From NCBI GenBank assembly GCA_038363925.1, contig JAQQWL010000006.1, positions 1,840,501-1,904,500 on the forward strand: a stretch of DNA of 64,000 nucleotides, read 5' to 3'. Below, in pieces: positions 1 to 11,366 of this stretch. The DNA is from Apiospora phragmitis. Lineage: Eukaryota > Ascomycota > Sordariomycetes > Amphisphaeriales > Apiosporaceae. Position 1 is the first letter of the stretch. Each line of letters opens with the position of its first letter. A model generated the notes under the pieces. That model did not search any database. It was not told the DNA's origin and saw nothing but the letters and a program-made list of their open reading frames with translations. The translations under genes and the position numbers were made by a program.

Positions 1-492
1 TGCCCACCCCCCAAAACCACCACCACCACCACCCCCTATGAGGTAAAGGCCCAATTTGTGTCGGTTGATGACTACTGCGATGGCGATATCAAAGTTTGGT
101 GGAGAGAGCACGCCCCTGACCATACGACCATGGATCGATGAGCGAGAGCTGGCTGGCATGGCATGGGCGCGGCAGAGCAACAAGAGCCAAGAGCAACAAA
201 GTGTCTTCTCCATCTTCCCCTCCAGTTCGTTGCAAGCGGCTTGTCGACGTCGGCCGTATGACGTCCTCGTCAAACAGTTCTCACTGTAAATAGATACATA
301 AATCCATATCAACAGAGGATATTCACAAGACCTTGCCGACCTGTCTTGCTCGCCAACTAGAGACGAGACTCGAAAAGAAAGAGCGGGGACAGTCACATCA
401 TGACAAGACCTGATTTGTCTGCACTCGTATACAATAGTAAACGTTGCTGGTGGTCAATATGTCAAAATGCCAGTACGATAGCCGAGTCCTTG

Positions 493-512
493 ATATATAT
501 ATATATATATAT
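493..512. repeat. AT dinucleotide microsatellite
   Basis: Ten uninterrupted AT units lie in intergenic DNA. It is a simple-sequence repeat with no visible coding context. Confidence 0.9.
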
Positions 513-2344
513 GCTCAGCGGTCAACTGGCAAAATACCAACACCCATGCTGCCATGGATGGATTGAACTGGATGTCATGGGGTCAAATCTACAGTAGGGG
601 GGCCCCATCTATCTAGATTGATGACAGATTGATCTGGATTCGGAAACTTGTTTGAGCTGAGCTGAGGAGGGGCAGGAGAGGTGGGTTGATGCCAGCACAG
701 AGACGATGGACTGGGTTGTCGCTCCTACAGATACCTACAGTAGTAAAGTCCACCGGGATATAAATACATACGTATGCAGACCCCTAACCCTAAGCTGAAC
801 ACCCGGATCAGAATGTGGTGGTGATGATCTTGGGGGTGGTGGCTGCAGAGTTCACTGAGTTGGGTGGTGATAAGCAGTGACGGTGTTGGAGAAGATTCTT
901 CTGTCGGAGTTGGAGTGGTGGTGTTGCTTTGCGTTGCTTTGTTGTCACGATGAATCAGAAAGTCAAAAAGTCCGTTGCAGCGAAAGCAAGATGCGCGAGA
1001 AAAAGCCAATCAAGCTGCATTACCTAATCTCATGGCCATGGGCAGTGACCTAGTCGGTTCGAGTTACTGCAACCTGCACAGCTACGGTTGCATTCGACGC
1101 ATTGGGCTGGACCCTTAACCGACACAATCAATCTGCAGGGTCGCCTCGTCGCTTTAACCGACGGCGTCTGGCATGGCAGTGGCTACGTGTACGGTTCGTT
1201 TTCATTTGATTGATTCGATTGATACGAGGCGAGGACGAAAGGAAAGAGTCGGAATGCAGAAATGACAAGCAGAATGAATGCCCAGAAGCGTCTCGAACCC
1301 GGGAGGCCCGGAATTCAATTCACTCAATCCAGGTTGCCAGCAGGTTGCAAGCAGGTAACTCTCCAACCGTTACTTGCCGTGCTCCGTACTCCGTACATCT
1401 TCGTCGTGCTCGCTTCTATCTCGCTCTACGCGCGCTTCGTTCACACTGGCCATGTATGTGTACACGCATGAAGGGCTCTCAGGGCACATCGGGATCGACC
1501 GGGAGGCATTTATCATGGCTTTTGCTGTGTTTCGGGCCTTCTGGCTGGTGGGCTATCGGGGCGGTATGGCTTTTTCAGTAGTAGCATCGGTCTCATCGTC
1601 GGCGGTCTCCCCTTCTCGCCCGTCTCGCCTTGCGCTGGAATGGCCTTTTCACTGGGCTTTTGCTGTAGGGGCGGTGGATCCGCCGGGTTGCGCCGCCCAC
1701 GCTAAGCTTTGGTTGAGTCGACAGGGATGAGGAGGGGAAGCAACAACGACGAGAATGCGTGTCGTCTCGGTCGGCTGTCCCTCTCGGTCCCTGCTCTCAG
1801 GCCTCTCAGCACTCCCTTGGGGCGGGGCCTTGTTCTTGGGTTGCGCTGTCTGTAGTCCCCCGAAGCCCCCCGTAGCCAGTAGCGTCTGGCTGGTAAGGCC
1901 GTCTGAGTCCGGCTGAGTCTACGAGTCCCTGTTTGCTGAGGTGGGGATTGCATCACCACCCTGTAACCCATACTGTACCAGCGAAGCTAGAGAGCCGACC
2001 AGAAAGTGGGCTGATGGCCTCATGTCTAGACGACAATGCCGGCTCGCCACAGGCTCTGATTGGCCGGGTCCAGCGAATCATAGGAGGAAAAAAAAGTCCC
2101 AGAGCAGCTCCAGCAACGCATCGTAAGATCGATATCTGTTTTCTAGATTCGGCCTTTCTAGCTGCTGAAACAAGAAAATAGTATCATTATTCATCAAATT
2201 AGCAAAGGTCATTCGATCGCCCGTCCCTGTCCGACGTGTTTGTCTGCTGTTTTGTTCGTGACATTTCGGGACTCTATTCTGGACCCTTTTCCACCACGAA
2301 AGAAGTGGGACACACGAACAAGTGGTGGTGAGTCTTGAACTTGG

Positions 2345-2354
2345 TTTAAATAAA
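2345..2354 (+). promoter_or_regulatory. TATA-like element of the pyruvate decarboxylase promoter
   Basis: TTTAAATAAA lies about 133 bp upstream of the decarboxylase ATG. This suits a strongly expressed glycolytic-type gene, but the assignment rests on position and composition only. Confidence 0.35.
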
Positions 2355-2451
2355 CTGCCCCTCGCCGGCCGTCATAGAAGTCAGAAGCCCAAAAGGAACA
2401 AGTTCCAATCCAACAATCTCACTACCAACAATCGTTTCCCTTTCGATCCTT

Positions 2452-2476
2452 AGCAGCAGAAGCAGAAGCAGAAGCA
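2452..2476 (+). repeat. AGCAGA-type hexanucleotide repeat in the 5' leader
   Basis: An imperfect run of AGCAGA units sits immediately upstream of the decarboxylase start codon, inside the presumed 5' UTR. It gives an unstructured, purine-rich leader, a common feature of highly translated fungal mRNAs. Confidence 0.6.
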
Positions 2477-2486
2477 AAGGGTCATC

Positions 2487-4357
2487 ATGGCGTCGACAGT
2501 AGATATTCGTACCCAAAACCTCAAGAAGCCCGTTACCGTGGCTGAGTACCTCTTCAACCGTCTTCACCAGATGGGAGTCCGCTCCGTCCACGGTCTCCCC
2601 GGTGATTACAACTTGGTCGCCCTCGACTACCTCCCCTCGTGCAACCTCAACTGGGTTGGCAGCGTCAACGAGCTCAACGCCTGTAAGTGTCTTGGTCATG
2701 TTGCCTCATCATCCGAAGGGCCAACGACTAATACCTGATATAGCCTATGCCGCTGATGGTTACGCCCGTGTCAAGGGCATCTCCGCCCTGATCACCACCT
2801 TCGGTGTCGGTGAGCTCTCCGCCATCAACGGTATTGCCGGAGCCTACTCCGAGATGGTGCCCGTCGTCCACATTGTCGGATGCCCCAACACCGCCTCGCA
2901 GAAGAACGGCCTCATGCTGCACCACACCCTCGGCAACGGCGACTTCAACGTCTTCGCCGACATGAGCGCCCTGGTCTCGTGCGCCGTGGCCAAGCTCAAC
3001 GACCCGGCCGAGATCGCCACCCAGATCGACCACACCCTGCGCGAGTGTTTCCTGCAGTCCCGCCCCGTCTACCTGATGCTGCCCACCGACATGATCGAGG
3101 CTAAGGTCGAGGGCGACCGCTTGACCCAGCCCATCGACCTGCGCGAGCCCGAGAACGACGCCGAGAAGGAGGACTACGTCGTCGAGGTCATGCTCCGCTA
3201 CATCCAGGCCGCCAAGAACCCCGTCGTCCTCGCCGACGCCTGCGCCATCCGCCACCGCGTCGTGCCCGAGCTCGAGGCTTTCATCAACAAGACCCATCTG
3301 CCCACCTTCGTCACCCCCATGGGTAAGGGCGCCGTCAACGAGGAGCTCGACATGTTTGGCGGTGTCTACGTCGGCAACGCCTCACACCCCGAGGTTCAGG
3401 AGATGGTCGAGAGCTCCGACCTCGTCATCACCGTCGGTGGCCTCAAGTCCGACTTCAACACCGCCGGCTTCAGCTACCGCATGAGCCAGCTCAACACCAT
3501 CGACCTGCACTCATACTCCTGCGGCGTCCGATACTCCGAGTACCCCGGCGTCAAGATGCGAGGTGTCCTCAAGAAGCTTACCGAGCGCATCGACCTTAAC
3601 AACCTCAGCGTCCAGAAGGTCACCCAGTCCAAGTACCTCAAGGGCATCGAGCCCACGGCCAACGGCGCCGACGACGGTGTCATCACCCAGGAGTGGCTGT
3701 GGCCCCGTGTCTCCACCTTCCTCAAGCGCAACGATATCGTCGTTACCGAGACCGGTACCGCCAACTTCGGTATCTGGGACACCAAGTTCCCCGCTGGTGT
3801 TAGCGGCCTGAACCAGACCCTGTGGGGCTCCATCGGTTGGGCCGTCGGTGCCTGCCAGGGTGCCGCCCTCGCCAACAAGGACGGCGAGATGAACCGCCGT
3901 ACCGTCCTCTTCGAGGGTGACGGATCCTTCCAGCTCACCGCCCAGGAGGTCACCACCATGATCCGCCACAACCTGGACATCATCCTGTAAGTCATCTTTT
4001 GCACAGCTTCCTCCCCCTTTTCCGTTCCTCTGCTAATATACAACCCCGTCCAGGTTCGTCATCTGCAACGACGGATACACCATCGAGCGTTTCATCCACG
4101 GCATGGACGCCGAGTACAACGACATTGTCAAGTGGGACTACCAGGGCACCGTCGACGTCTTCGGCGGCGCCAACAACCCCAACGTCAAGAAGTACGTGGT
4201 CAAGACCAAGAACGAGCTGTCGACCCTGATGAAGGACGAGGACTTCAACAACCGCAAGGGCCTGCGCTTCGTCGAGCTCTACATGCCCCGCGACGACGCT
4301 CCCAGGAGTCTGATCAGCACGGCCAACGCCGCTGCCGCCCGCAACGCCTCCAAATAA
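2487..4357 (+). CDS. pdc: Pyruvate decarboxylase (three exons)
   Basis: Thiamine-diphosphate enzyme that converts pyruvate to acetaldehyde and CO2 in the cytosol, the entry to ethanol fermentation. Exons are 2487-2682, 2744-3986 and 4054-4357, joined by GTAAGT donors and TAG/CAG acceptors in matching phases, giving about 580 residues, the normal family length. Visible active-site features: the N-terminal GLPGDYN (cofactor-domain Asp), NELNA with the cofactor-activating Glu, the paired histidines in [10 protein letters not shown], and the ThDP/Mg motif starting GDGSFQ and ending in NDGYTIE. Exon 2 begins in the middle of the first conserved block (a serine codon split by the intron). The first ATG follows a purine-rich leader and matches the family N-terminus. 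No lesion is seen, unlike many neighbours. Codon use is strongly C-ending, consistent with high expression. Confidence 0.97.
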
Positions 4358-5211
4358 GTCGGAGACGGCGAACTAGGAAAAAAGGGAACGGGGGTTTTAA
4401 CAAATTATACTGGGTCATTTCTTCCTCCAAACTAAAAAAGACATCGGTTTATATAGAAACGGCATCTTGGATAGAGAGGATGGCGTTTGGTAGACACTCT
4501 CCTATGAGTTTTTATGAGATTACGGACTTTTCTGCTTTCAAACATGGGTCTCCTTGCTGGTTTTGGTCGAACGTGATATGATTGCTTTTTCTTACTGTTC
4601 TTTCTTTTGTCGTGACAGGTGGTACCTGTCACCTCGGCAGCTGATGCTGGGCGGGGCTTGCGAGTTGATTCTATCTTGCCAATCAGGTTGTGTGTGGGTC
4701 AGCTAGGCTGTTATGAGTCAGTCAACGTTGCACTTCGCCTCTTATTGCTGATGAGATGATATTCTCGTTTGATATGGCCTTTTCCTCAATGATTGGTGGA
4801 TGTTCCTCCAGGAGAAAGGCCACTCGTTGTATGTTGCGGTTGAGTATTGCCCGGCCGAGGCAACCAACTTCATGGTCTTGTTTGCTCAATATTCGGCCAC
4901 TTAAACGGGTTTGAGTACACACTGGGTGTCAGCCACTTGCTCGTCTGATCTCAGATGCGAGCTCATCTCGTTGGCCGCGAATAGAATCGAGGTATGAAGT
5001 GATTCCAGCTGTAGCCTGGGGTGCCGAAGGACATCAAGCCGATGCGATCGGTTATACGTGTAACAAGTCTCTCTGTCGGCGCTATGTTGGAAGGAGCTGG
5101 GAGTGAGTCAACATTTCAACAAAAGGCCAAGGTTATTCTATTTGTCGATCTAAGTCTCTTGAATATGTAAACTAAGCCATTGCAAGTTCAAATACCCTGC
5201 GGTATATCCAA
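4358..5211. other. Intergenic, between convergent genes
   Basis: This is the 3' flank shared by the decarboxylase gene (+) and the hydrolase gene (-). No supported gene. No strong terminator or repeat is visible. Confidence 0.5.
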
Positions 5212-6061
5212 TCATTTCTTTGATGAGCAACCGGGCCCAAACTCCAAGTATAGACCCGGCAGTATCCTCGCCAGGTTCGTGAACTCGATCTGATCATGCA
5301 AGAATTGCTCATACGCGATCTCCTCCCGGCCAACATCCGCTTGATGCCTAGCAACCCTCCGAGGCGGTCGAGCGGCATCTTCATTCCTGGCAGTTGCAAG
5401 TACACCTGGTGCCCCAGCCAGTACCGGCTGCGCAGCTCCAGCCCACCCTCCACCGCGCGCCAGAGATGTACGAACTCCCCGAGCTTGAGCGGAATATATG
5501 CGTCCCAGAGCACGGCGCAGACCGCGGCCACATATCCAGCATCCCGCAGTCCTTCCGGTGTCAGACCGGCACCAAAATGGTGGCGCGGATCATGCGGCTC
5601 GACGAACTGTATTCGGATCCTCTTGTGGTACGGGCCTATGAACTCGGTGACGCGGTGCGTCGAGCCGAGCCACTTCTCGCGGTGGCCGAGGTCGGCGCGG
5701 TGAAGCTGCCCGTTGCCCGCGAAGCTGGACCGGGCCTCGACATGGTTGTAGGGGTACCACAGGGCGTAGCGCTCGGGCTCGACCGAGTGCCACCAGAACC
5801 ACCAGTCAATCATCTCCCCCGTGGCCGCGGGGAAGTGCGTCTTGGACGCGACGTACGCGGTGCCGTCGCTCAGAGCGCACCAGCCGTTCTCAGCCTCACC
5901 GTCCTCGAGATATCCAGGCTCCAAGAGCCGGGAGACATCCTCCAGGGGGAGGACCTGTTCAGGATGAGAGGCTTTCTGATGGCGGGGATAATGTCCGAGT
6001 ATATGTACAGATCCTCATGGAAGTGTTTTGCGTACGGTTTCTGAGCCATTTGATCTTGCAT
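5212..6061 (-). CDS. PhlG-type (2,4-diacetylphloroglucinol) hydrolase family protein, two frameshifts
   Basis: Resembles the DAPG hydrolase (PhlG) family, zinc enzymes that cleave a C-C bond to remove an acetyl group from acylphloroglucinols. The reading runs from an ATG at 6061 (KPYAKHFHED block) through ENGWCALSDGTAYVA, the signature EMIDWWFWWH and YPYNHVEA, to a C-terminal HDQIEF block, about 283 residues in total, close to bacterial PhlG (about 290). Two single-base deletions are needed to read it: near 5971-5975 (short A run on the coding strand) and near 5322-5327 (G-rich). The second lies before HDQIE, whose His and Glu match the spacing of the C-terminal zinc-ligand pair known in PhlG, so the literal translation would lose part of the metal site. 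The restored frame ends at a TGA at 5212; the literal frame runs on to 5172. Either a decayed gene or assembly indels, as in other genes here. Confidence 0.75.
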
Positions 6062-6868
6062 ACGCCGAAACTGCTGCAAGGTGGCTGGGGGGGTAGTACG
6101 TTACCGGGACTTTCCCCGGTAGTGGCAGGTCAGGGGTAGTATGTCGTTCCGCCATATTTGCAGTGGTGTTTCCAAACTCAAGTTGTCGGCACGCCTCCAG
6201 TATTCCATATGTACAACAGAAAAAAAGAAACCAGACAATTTTTCCTGGTTGATGTAGTTTACGAAGGAGAGGTTTTTGGGAGTCCTTGGTGGTCTGATAC
6301 TTGATGTAATAAACTTTCGTCAGTGTCGTATTCGGGTCACGCGGTAGCTCTCGTCCAAACAAAAGCAATTCACACCGGCTTGAGCTGTGATCTGTGAACT
6401 ATGTGTAAATCCGTTCGTTTGTCGAAGCTCTCGGCATTATAAATCATCTCAAGTGTCATGGCGAGTGACCTCGGATTTAGCCCGAATGTATCGCAATTGC
6501 CATTTCTGCCGAGGTCTGAATCGGTACTCCATGGATTTTCACAGACTTAGGGCCATACCGTCATGGCTCATGAACCGGGATAAGTCAACAGTGCCTAGAA
6601 GCCAGGGGATAATGCATTTCGCCCACCGCGGCTCTGTAGAAGTTTGTTGATATCTTATGTCTTCATGTTGTATATAGTTCCGCCTCTGTAAATGTCAATA
6701 ATGGAGATTGCCAAATGTACATGCTGTGAGAGGGGAAATAAACCAATCCTTATACCTAACGCCCGTCTAATGCATTTGCTTTCCCGCGAAACCCGTATCT
6801 AATACACGTAAAAGGGTACCTCACAGCCGACCTCTAAGTTCTCCTTGCGCCTCGCCTCCTCTTGCTCT
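6062..6868. other. Intergenic, hydrolase promoter and ERV1 3' flank
   Basis: Nothing coding is supported. It lies upstream of the PhlG-like gene (-) and downstream of the ERV1 stop (-). Confidence 0.45.
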
Positions 6869-7581
6869 TTAATCGCACCGCCCATCCTTCCAGCCGTCGC
6901 GCCACCTCTCCTCCCAGCGCACGCAGTCGAAGGCCTGTTTGCCGAGCTTGCGGTTGACGGCGTTGTGGGCCTCGCACAGCCACTTGCCAAACTCGTCGCG
7001 GCTGCCGACGGGCATCTGCTGCCGGGCCATGTAGTGCTGGAAGTCCTCGGCGCACGACCAGCACGGGTACAGGCGCGCGAAGGCGCCCATGAAGCTGCGC
7101 AGGTCCCGCTGCTCGCTCGTCGACGGCGCTGACGGGTACGTCGCCGCGATCGAGTGCAGCAGCGTCCATGTCGACCTTCCCAGCTCCTCGACGTCCGGGG
7201 GGCAGTCGCTACGGCTCGGGACCGCCGCGGGCGTATGGAAGGAGGAGGTGCTGGCCGTTCCTGAGGAGGCGGGGCCGGCTCCAACACTGCCGGCCATCAT
7301 GCCGGCCATCATGCCCGGTATTGCGCCGCTGCTCGATTTCTGGTGGGGTTTCGTTTGCTGCGAGACGAAGGCGGAGAAGGCCATCTTGGACGAGCAGGCA
7401 CGGCAGCTATGAAATCGAGTCAGAAAAAAATGAGGCACGATATGAGTGACTCAGGGGAACCGGGAGCGGCTTACGGTTTGCCATCCTTGCCCAGGACGAC
7501 ACCTGGAGGCAACTTTTTGGGATCAATGCTTTCACCTGCGGACGAGTTTGCGCCGGTGGTCTCTGTTCCGTCTACCGCCAT
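6869..7581 (-). CDS. ERV1: FAD-linked sulfhydryl oxidase Erv1/ALR
   Basis: Mitochondrial intermembrane-space flavoenzyme that reoxidises Mia40 and passes electrons to cytochrome c or oxygen in disulfide-relay import. Two exons: 7475-7581 and 6869-7406, with a 68-nt intron (GTAAGC donor, ATAG acceptor). Splicing creates the KPCRAC segment, the N-terminal CxxC shuttle pair characteristic of Erv1. The core follows: STWTLLHSIAATYP, the redox-active CWSC, HNAVN with the FAD-contacting residues, and a structural C-x16-C pair (CEAHN to FDC). The C-terminal DGRCD tail resembles that of other fungal Erv1 proteins. Length about 214 residues. A linker between the shuttle and the core contains two GMMAGMMAG-type repeats and is Ser/Thr/Gly rich. 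Reading frame intact. Confidence 0.95.
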
Positions 7582-7958
7582 TTTCTTACAGCCTGGGCTC
7601 CTAAATCAAATAAAGAATTGAAAGCGCTACGCGGAAGGCAAGGTTGTGATAGTTAGGAACAAGAGAGAATACCGTATACGCAGAACGCGATGGTCGCTAA
7701 TGCGAATTTGTCATCGGCGCCTGCTTCTAGAACGATTACAGTCCGTTCCTAGGAAAAGACCCCTGCCCCCTGCTAAGTTAAGCTCTTATCGATAAAACTT
7801 TCGGCTGCTGCCCCTCCATCCTGTCCAAATGCCGAGCTACGTCTGGTCTTATGCAGGTCCCAGACTCCCAGGGCCCGGAACAGAAAGCCGCCATCGCCTT
7901 TGCACTCTCCCGTGAATCCTGAGATACTTACATAGGTGTAATTTCCTATCGGGCAATT

Positions 7959-8932
7959 ATGTCCGGAAAAGAACAGCGAAACCCGGTCTTGTTGCTCAAG
8001 ACCAAATCAGGTCCCACTGATGCGTACCAGGAGCTCTTCTCTACCCCGCGGGGAGGGCTTCGATTTCGAACCCACCTTTGTCCCCGTGCTACAGCACCAA
8101 TTCGAAGAGGATGGCTTGAAGGTTGTCAGGGAGCTTCTGCAGAACAGGAAAATCAACAAGAGCAATGATGCATCTTTTGGCGGCCTGATCTTTACCTCAC
8201 AGAGAGCAGTCGAGGCTTTCGGCAAGCTTGTGGGAGAGGGGCAAGGTTGGTTTCCTCGTCAAGGGCTATAAGCCCAACAACATAACATGTAGCTTACTTG
8301 AGTTTTAGGGGATGAGTCCTGGCCTCACTTACAAGATGTGCCGCTCTATAGCGTTGGGCCTGCGACGACCCGGGCGTTAAAGGCTATCCGCCAATCGCCT
8401 CCCTTGCAGATCTTTGGCGAACATACCGGGAACGGTGATGCCCTTGCTCATTTCATCCTGGAGCATTACGGCGAGTGTTATTCGGATCGGCCCACGAAAC
8501 CGCCTTTGCTGTTCCTTGTTGGCGAGCAGCGACGAGACATCATCCCTAAGACGTTGATGGACCCTGCATTGGCTGCCGACAAGCGAATAGACGTTACCGA
8601 GACTGTGGTCTATGGTACTGGAGTCATGGAGTCCTTCCCCAAGGACTTCAAGGAGGTACTGCGGCAGACGTCGGATCGCCCGATACGATGGGTTGTGGTG
8701 TTCTCACCCACAGGGTGTGATAGCATGCTTCGAGGGCTTGACATGCTCGGCGAAGGAGGACAGGTAGGGGACCTGCCTCAGGCAGAGGTCTACGTTTATC
8801 GCTACAATTGGCCCTACGACGAGGGACTATCTAAAGCGGACGTTTGGGTACGAGCCCGATGTTTGTGCGGAGAAGCCTAGCCCCGAGGGCGTACGGGAGG
8901 GTATTACTAGATTTAATGCGCAGTCAAGTTGA
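7959..8932 (+). CDS. HEM4: Uroporphyrinogen-III synthase, two apparent frameshifts
   Basis: Cyclises hydroxymethylbilane to uroporphyrinogen III in heme synthesis (HemD/HEM4 family). Reading: ATG at 7959, PVLLLKTKSGPTDAYQELF, then a +1 shift near 8049-8053 (run of four G) into FDFEPTFVPVL; FTSQRAVEAF; intron 8246-8308 (weak GTTGGT donor, TTTTAG acceptor); SVGPATTRAL; FGEHTGNGDAL; VGEQRRDIIP; VVFSPTGCDSM; then a second +1 shift near 8780-8788 into FIATIGPTTRDYL and VCAEKPSPEGV, ending at a TGA at 8930-8932. Corrected length is about 302 residues. Literal translation in the second exon stops at 8880 and loses the IGPTTRDYL block, which is strongly conserved in the family. As a normally single-copy essential enzyme, two real frameshifts are unlikely, and sequence error is favoured. 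Confidence 0.9.
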
Positions 8933-8978
8933 AGACTTTAAATAAGGAAGCCGTGATAGTTCCAATGTACATATCCCT

Positions 8979-9624
8979 TTACGCGCCAAGCAGGGCAGAG
9001 AGAGTCCTATTCAGGATCTCGGCATTCTCATAGAATAACTGGAACCCGCGCTCAACGCTTTGCCTGTAGTCCCGCCAGGTGCATCATAACGCCTAGTTCA
9101 GCCATATGGACTATATCAAAGGTATTAAAACAGTGGTTTTTTTTTATCAATGTTTTGAACTGGTTTTTTGGTGGGTTTAGAGAACGAAAAGAGTTCTGGC
9201 TGGCGAAGTATACTACGATTTCGAGTTCCAGAATAAACAAGTACTTGCAGAAGGCGTTCTGATTACTTTGGGTGAGGGCAGTAGGGAGGCTCAAGTATGA
9301 GAAGTCAGGTATTATGCGCAATGACGGTGTATCCAGGGATTCAACGCTCTTAACGCATTGCATGTCTCGGTTTCAGAAACCAAGTCATTCATTCCATGGG
9401 TATCTATGTTAAGTAATGGAAGTTCAAACATGGCATGTTGTCTTCGGGGACTAGGAGTAGGTATTGACTAACAGACAGTCATCCTTACTGAGCTTTGATA
9501 CCGTCCACTACCACATTCAGCATATGGTCTAGCTATGATCACATCCACTCACCGGCGATTACGTAGCCCTTGTTAATTGTAGACCCATGCGCGGTGAGTA
9601 AAGCAGCCAGGCGAATTGAACAGG
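8979..9624 (-). CDS. Possible small spliced gene of unknown function
   Basis: Not recognised. Two exon-like pieces read like protein: 9553-9624 (LLTAHGSTINKGYVIAG, followed by a consensus GTGAGT donor) and 8979-9110 (after a TATAG acceptor: HMAELGVMMH, then WRDYRQSVERGFQLFYENAE, ending at a TAA at 8979). The exon phases agree across a long 442-nt intron. A one-base shift near 9074-9079 is needed inside the last exon. No start codon exon is identified upstream, so the 5' end is open. The alternative is that these are chance open stretches or a decayed gene fragment. Confidence 0.3.
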
Positions 9625-10201
9625 CTCAATTCCCGTTTCTCTCTGTACAACTCTGGTTCCAATTGCCAACTTGTTTACCCCTCTCAAAGGATAACGGCGC
9701 ATTGATACAAACATTATTGCATTGCTTTATTATTTAGTTTGGGGCTGCCTGCCTTTTGGGACACGTTCACTAATCCGCCGGTCTGAAAACAATCTCGTTG
9801 CCTGGCAAGGCTGGCCGTCAGTGAAGACCGACCACAACGCGACCCGGCGTCAACTACCACATTCCTTGCATGGCTTGGATATAACCTCGTCAGATCATCG
9901 TCGCCCACCTTCAGCTGGCTTAATAGCTTTCAGAGAAGCTCCGCCGTACCTGCATCTCCGCAGCCTAGAGTTACATAGGTAGCGACCACAGCCATCTCCA
10001 ACTCGGAAAACCTACACCACGCACTGGGCGCGCATGTAAATAAAGGATTCTTTCTCCCTTGAGCACTGCCTGAGAACAAGGTACCCCCAAGCTGGCCTGT
10101 CCTATATTGAGGTCCATCTTGCGACAATCCAGGGCTGGGACGAGAACGATTAGCTTTTAGGTATCATTATCGACCGCTGGTTTTACAGCGCTCACGCGAC
10201 C
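9625..10201. other. Intergenic, upstream of the TLDc gene
   Basis: Putative promoter region of the OXR1-like gene; no supported gene. Confidence 0.4.
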
Positions 10202-11366
10202 ATGAACCGTCCACAAGCACGACCGGCCCCGCTCCCCGAAGAAAGCCTGATCGACCTCTCGCCGCCATCCTCCGGCATCACCACACCCAAGTCCCCGTCC
10301 GCCTCCAGCAACTACGGCCTCAGCTCCGCCATATCGGGCTTATGGCGCCGCATTTCCTCAGCCGACCCGCACGCTTTCCAGCAACCACAGCACGCGGCCA
10401 CGTTTCCGCAAACGGCGCAGCACGGCGGCGGCGACGGCATCCACGACCCCTTCACCCCGATGCGGTCGCCGCACCGCCAGGCGTCGCCTAGAGGGCTGCC
10501 GAGCCTCGAGCCGCTCAACCTGACGGGCTATGCCGACGACACGCCGGCGGAGGAGCGGCTGCTGAGCCGCGGCATCGCCGAGGAGATCCGCACATTCCTG
10601 CCCGAGCGGCTCAAGATTGGCGAGGACTGGAGCCTCGTGTATAGCCTGTATCAGCACGGGAGCTCCTTGTCGACGTTATATAAGCTGTGCGACGACTTTC
10701 GTGGGAGGAGGGTAGGCTTCGTGCTTGTGGTACGCGACGGGAGTGAAGGAGTAAGTCACCATTCACACACATGGGGCATCATAACAATCAGTAGTAGCAC
10801 TCTGGGAGAGGAAATGGACAACGATCGATGACTAACTCCAATAATCGCGACAGACTTTCGGCGCATACCTCACCGAAGCACCCCATCCCGCATCCTCCTA
10901 CTTCGGTACCGGCGAGTGCTTCCTCTGGCGAGCCTCGGTCCACGTTCCGCTCCCGCCTCCGCCATCCGCCGACACCACCGACCTCCTCGGCACACGCTCT
11001 ACCACCATCGCCGACGCATCCGTAGAGGAGATCGCGAACGGGCACCACCTCGCGCCCGGCGCCACCGACCCCAGCACCAACAAGCTGCCGTCGCCCACGG
11101 TGTCGTCGGCGGCGGCCCAGCAGCAGCACTCGATCCGGTTCCAGAACTTCGCCTACACGGGCGCCAACGACTACTGCATGTTCTGCGAGACCAAGTTCCT
11201 CTCGGTGGGCGGCGGGCAGGGCGCCAACTTCGGACTCTGGCTCGACGACGGCTTCAGCCGCGGCCACAGCGGGCCCTGCGACACCTTTGGCAACACGCCC
11301 CTGAGCGACGAGGGCATCAAGTTCGACATCTTGGGCGTCGAGCTCTGGGTCGTGGGGGCCGGCTGA
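10202..11366 (+). CDS. OXR1: TLDc-domain oxidation-resistance protein
   Basis: TLDc/Oxr1 family, implicated in oxidative-stress tolerance and, in yeast, in V-ATPase disassembly. Exons 10202-10750 and 10854-11366, joined by a 103-nt intron (GTAAGT donor, GACTAAC branch-like site, CGACAG acceptor) in phase 0; about 353 residues. The N-terminal ~110 residues are Pro/Ser-rich with low complexity. The TLDc fold starts near ERLLSRGIAEEIRTFLPERL and continues through YSLYQHGSSLSTLY, GFVLVVRDG, TFGAYLTEAPHP, FGTGECFLWR, an inserted variable loop, then NDYCMFCETKFLSVGGG and the terminal SRGHSGPCDTFGN block with FDILGVELW. All core motifs are present in order and the frame is intact. AATAAA-like sequences lie shortly downstream of the stop. 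Confidence 0.93.

Larger units (their letters stand above)
1..2486. other. Intergenic region upstream of pyruvate decarboxylase
   Basis: No protein-coding gene is supported here; the open frames are short, lack recognisable domains and overlap on both strands. The stretch holds simple repeats (CCA repeats near 16-33, an AT repeat at 493-512), two adjacent telomere-like hexamers at 782-793 and, at its right end, the promoter and leader of the downstream decarboxylase gene. Confidence 0.5.

Noticed and set aside
782..793. Two CCCTAA telomere-like hexamers
   Set aside because: Only two units, embedded in ordinary intergenic DNA; too short to suggest a telomere or a fusion point.
2728..3297. Long minus-strand open frame opposite pyruvate decarboxylase
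   Set aside because: Mirror of a strongly biased C-ending coding frame; composition Gly/Val/Asp-rich without motifs.
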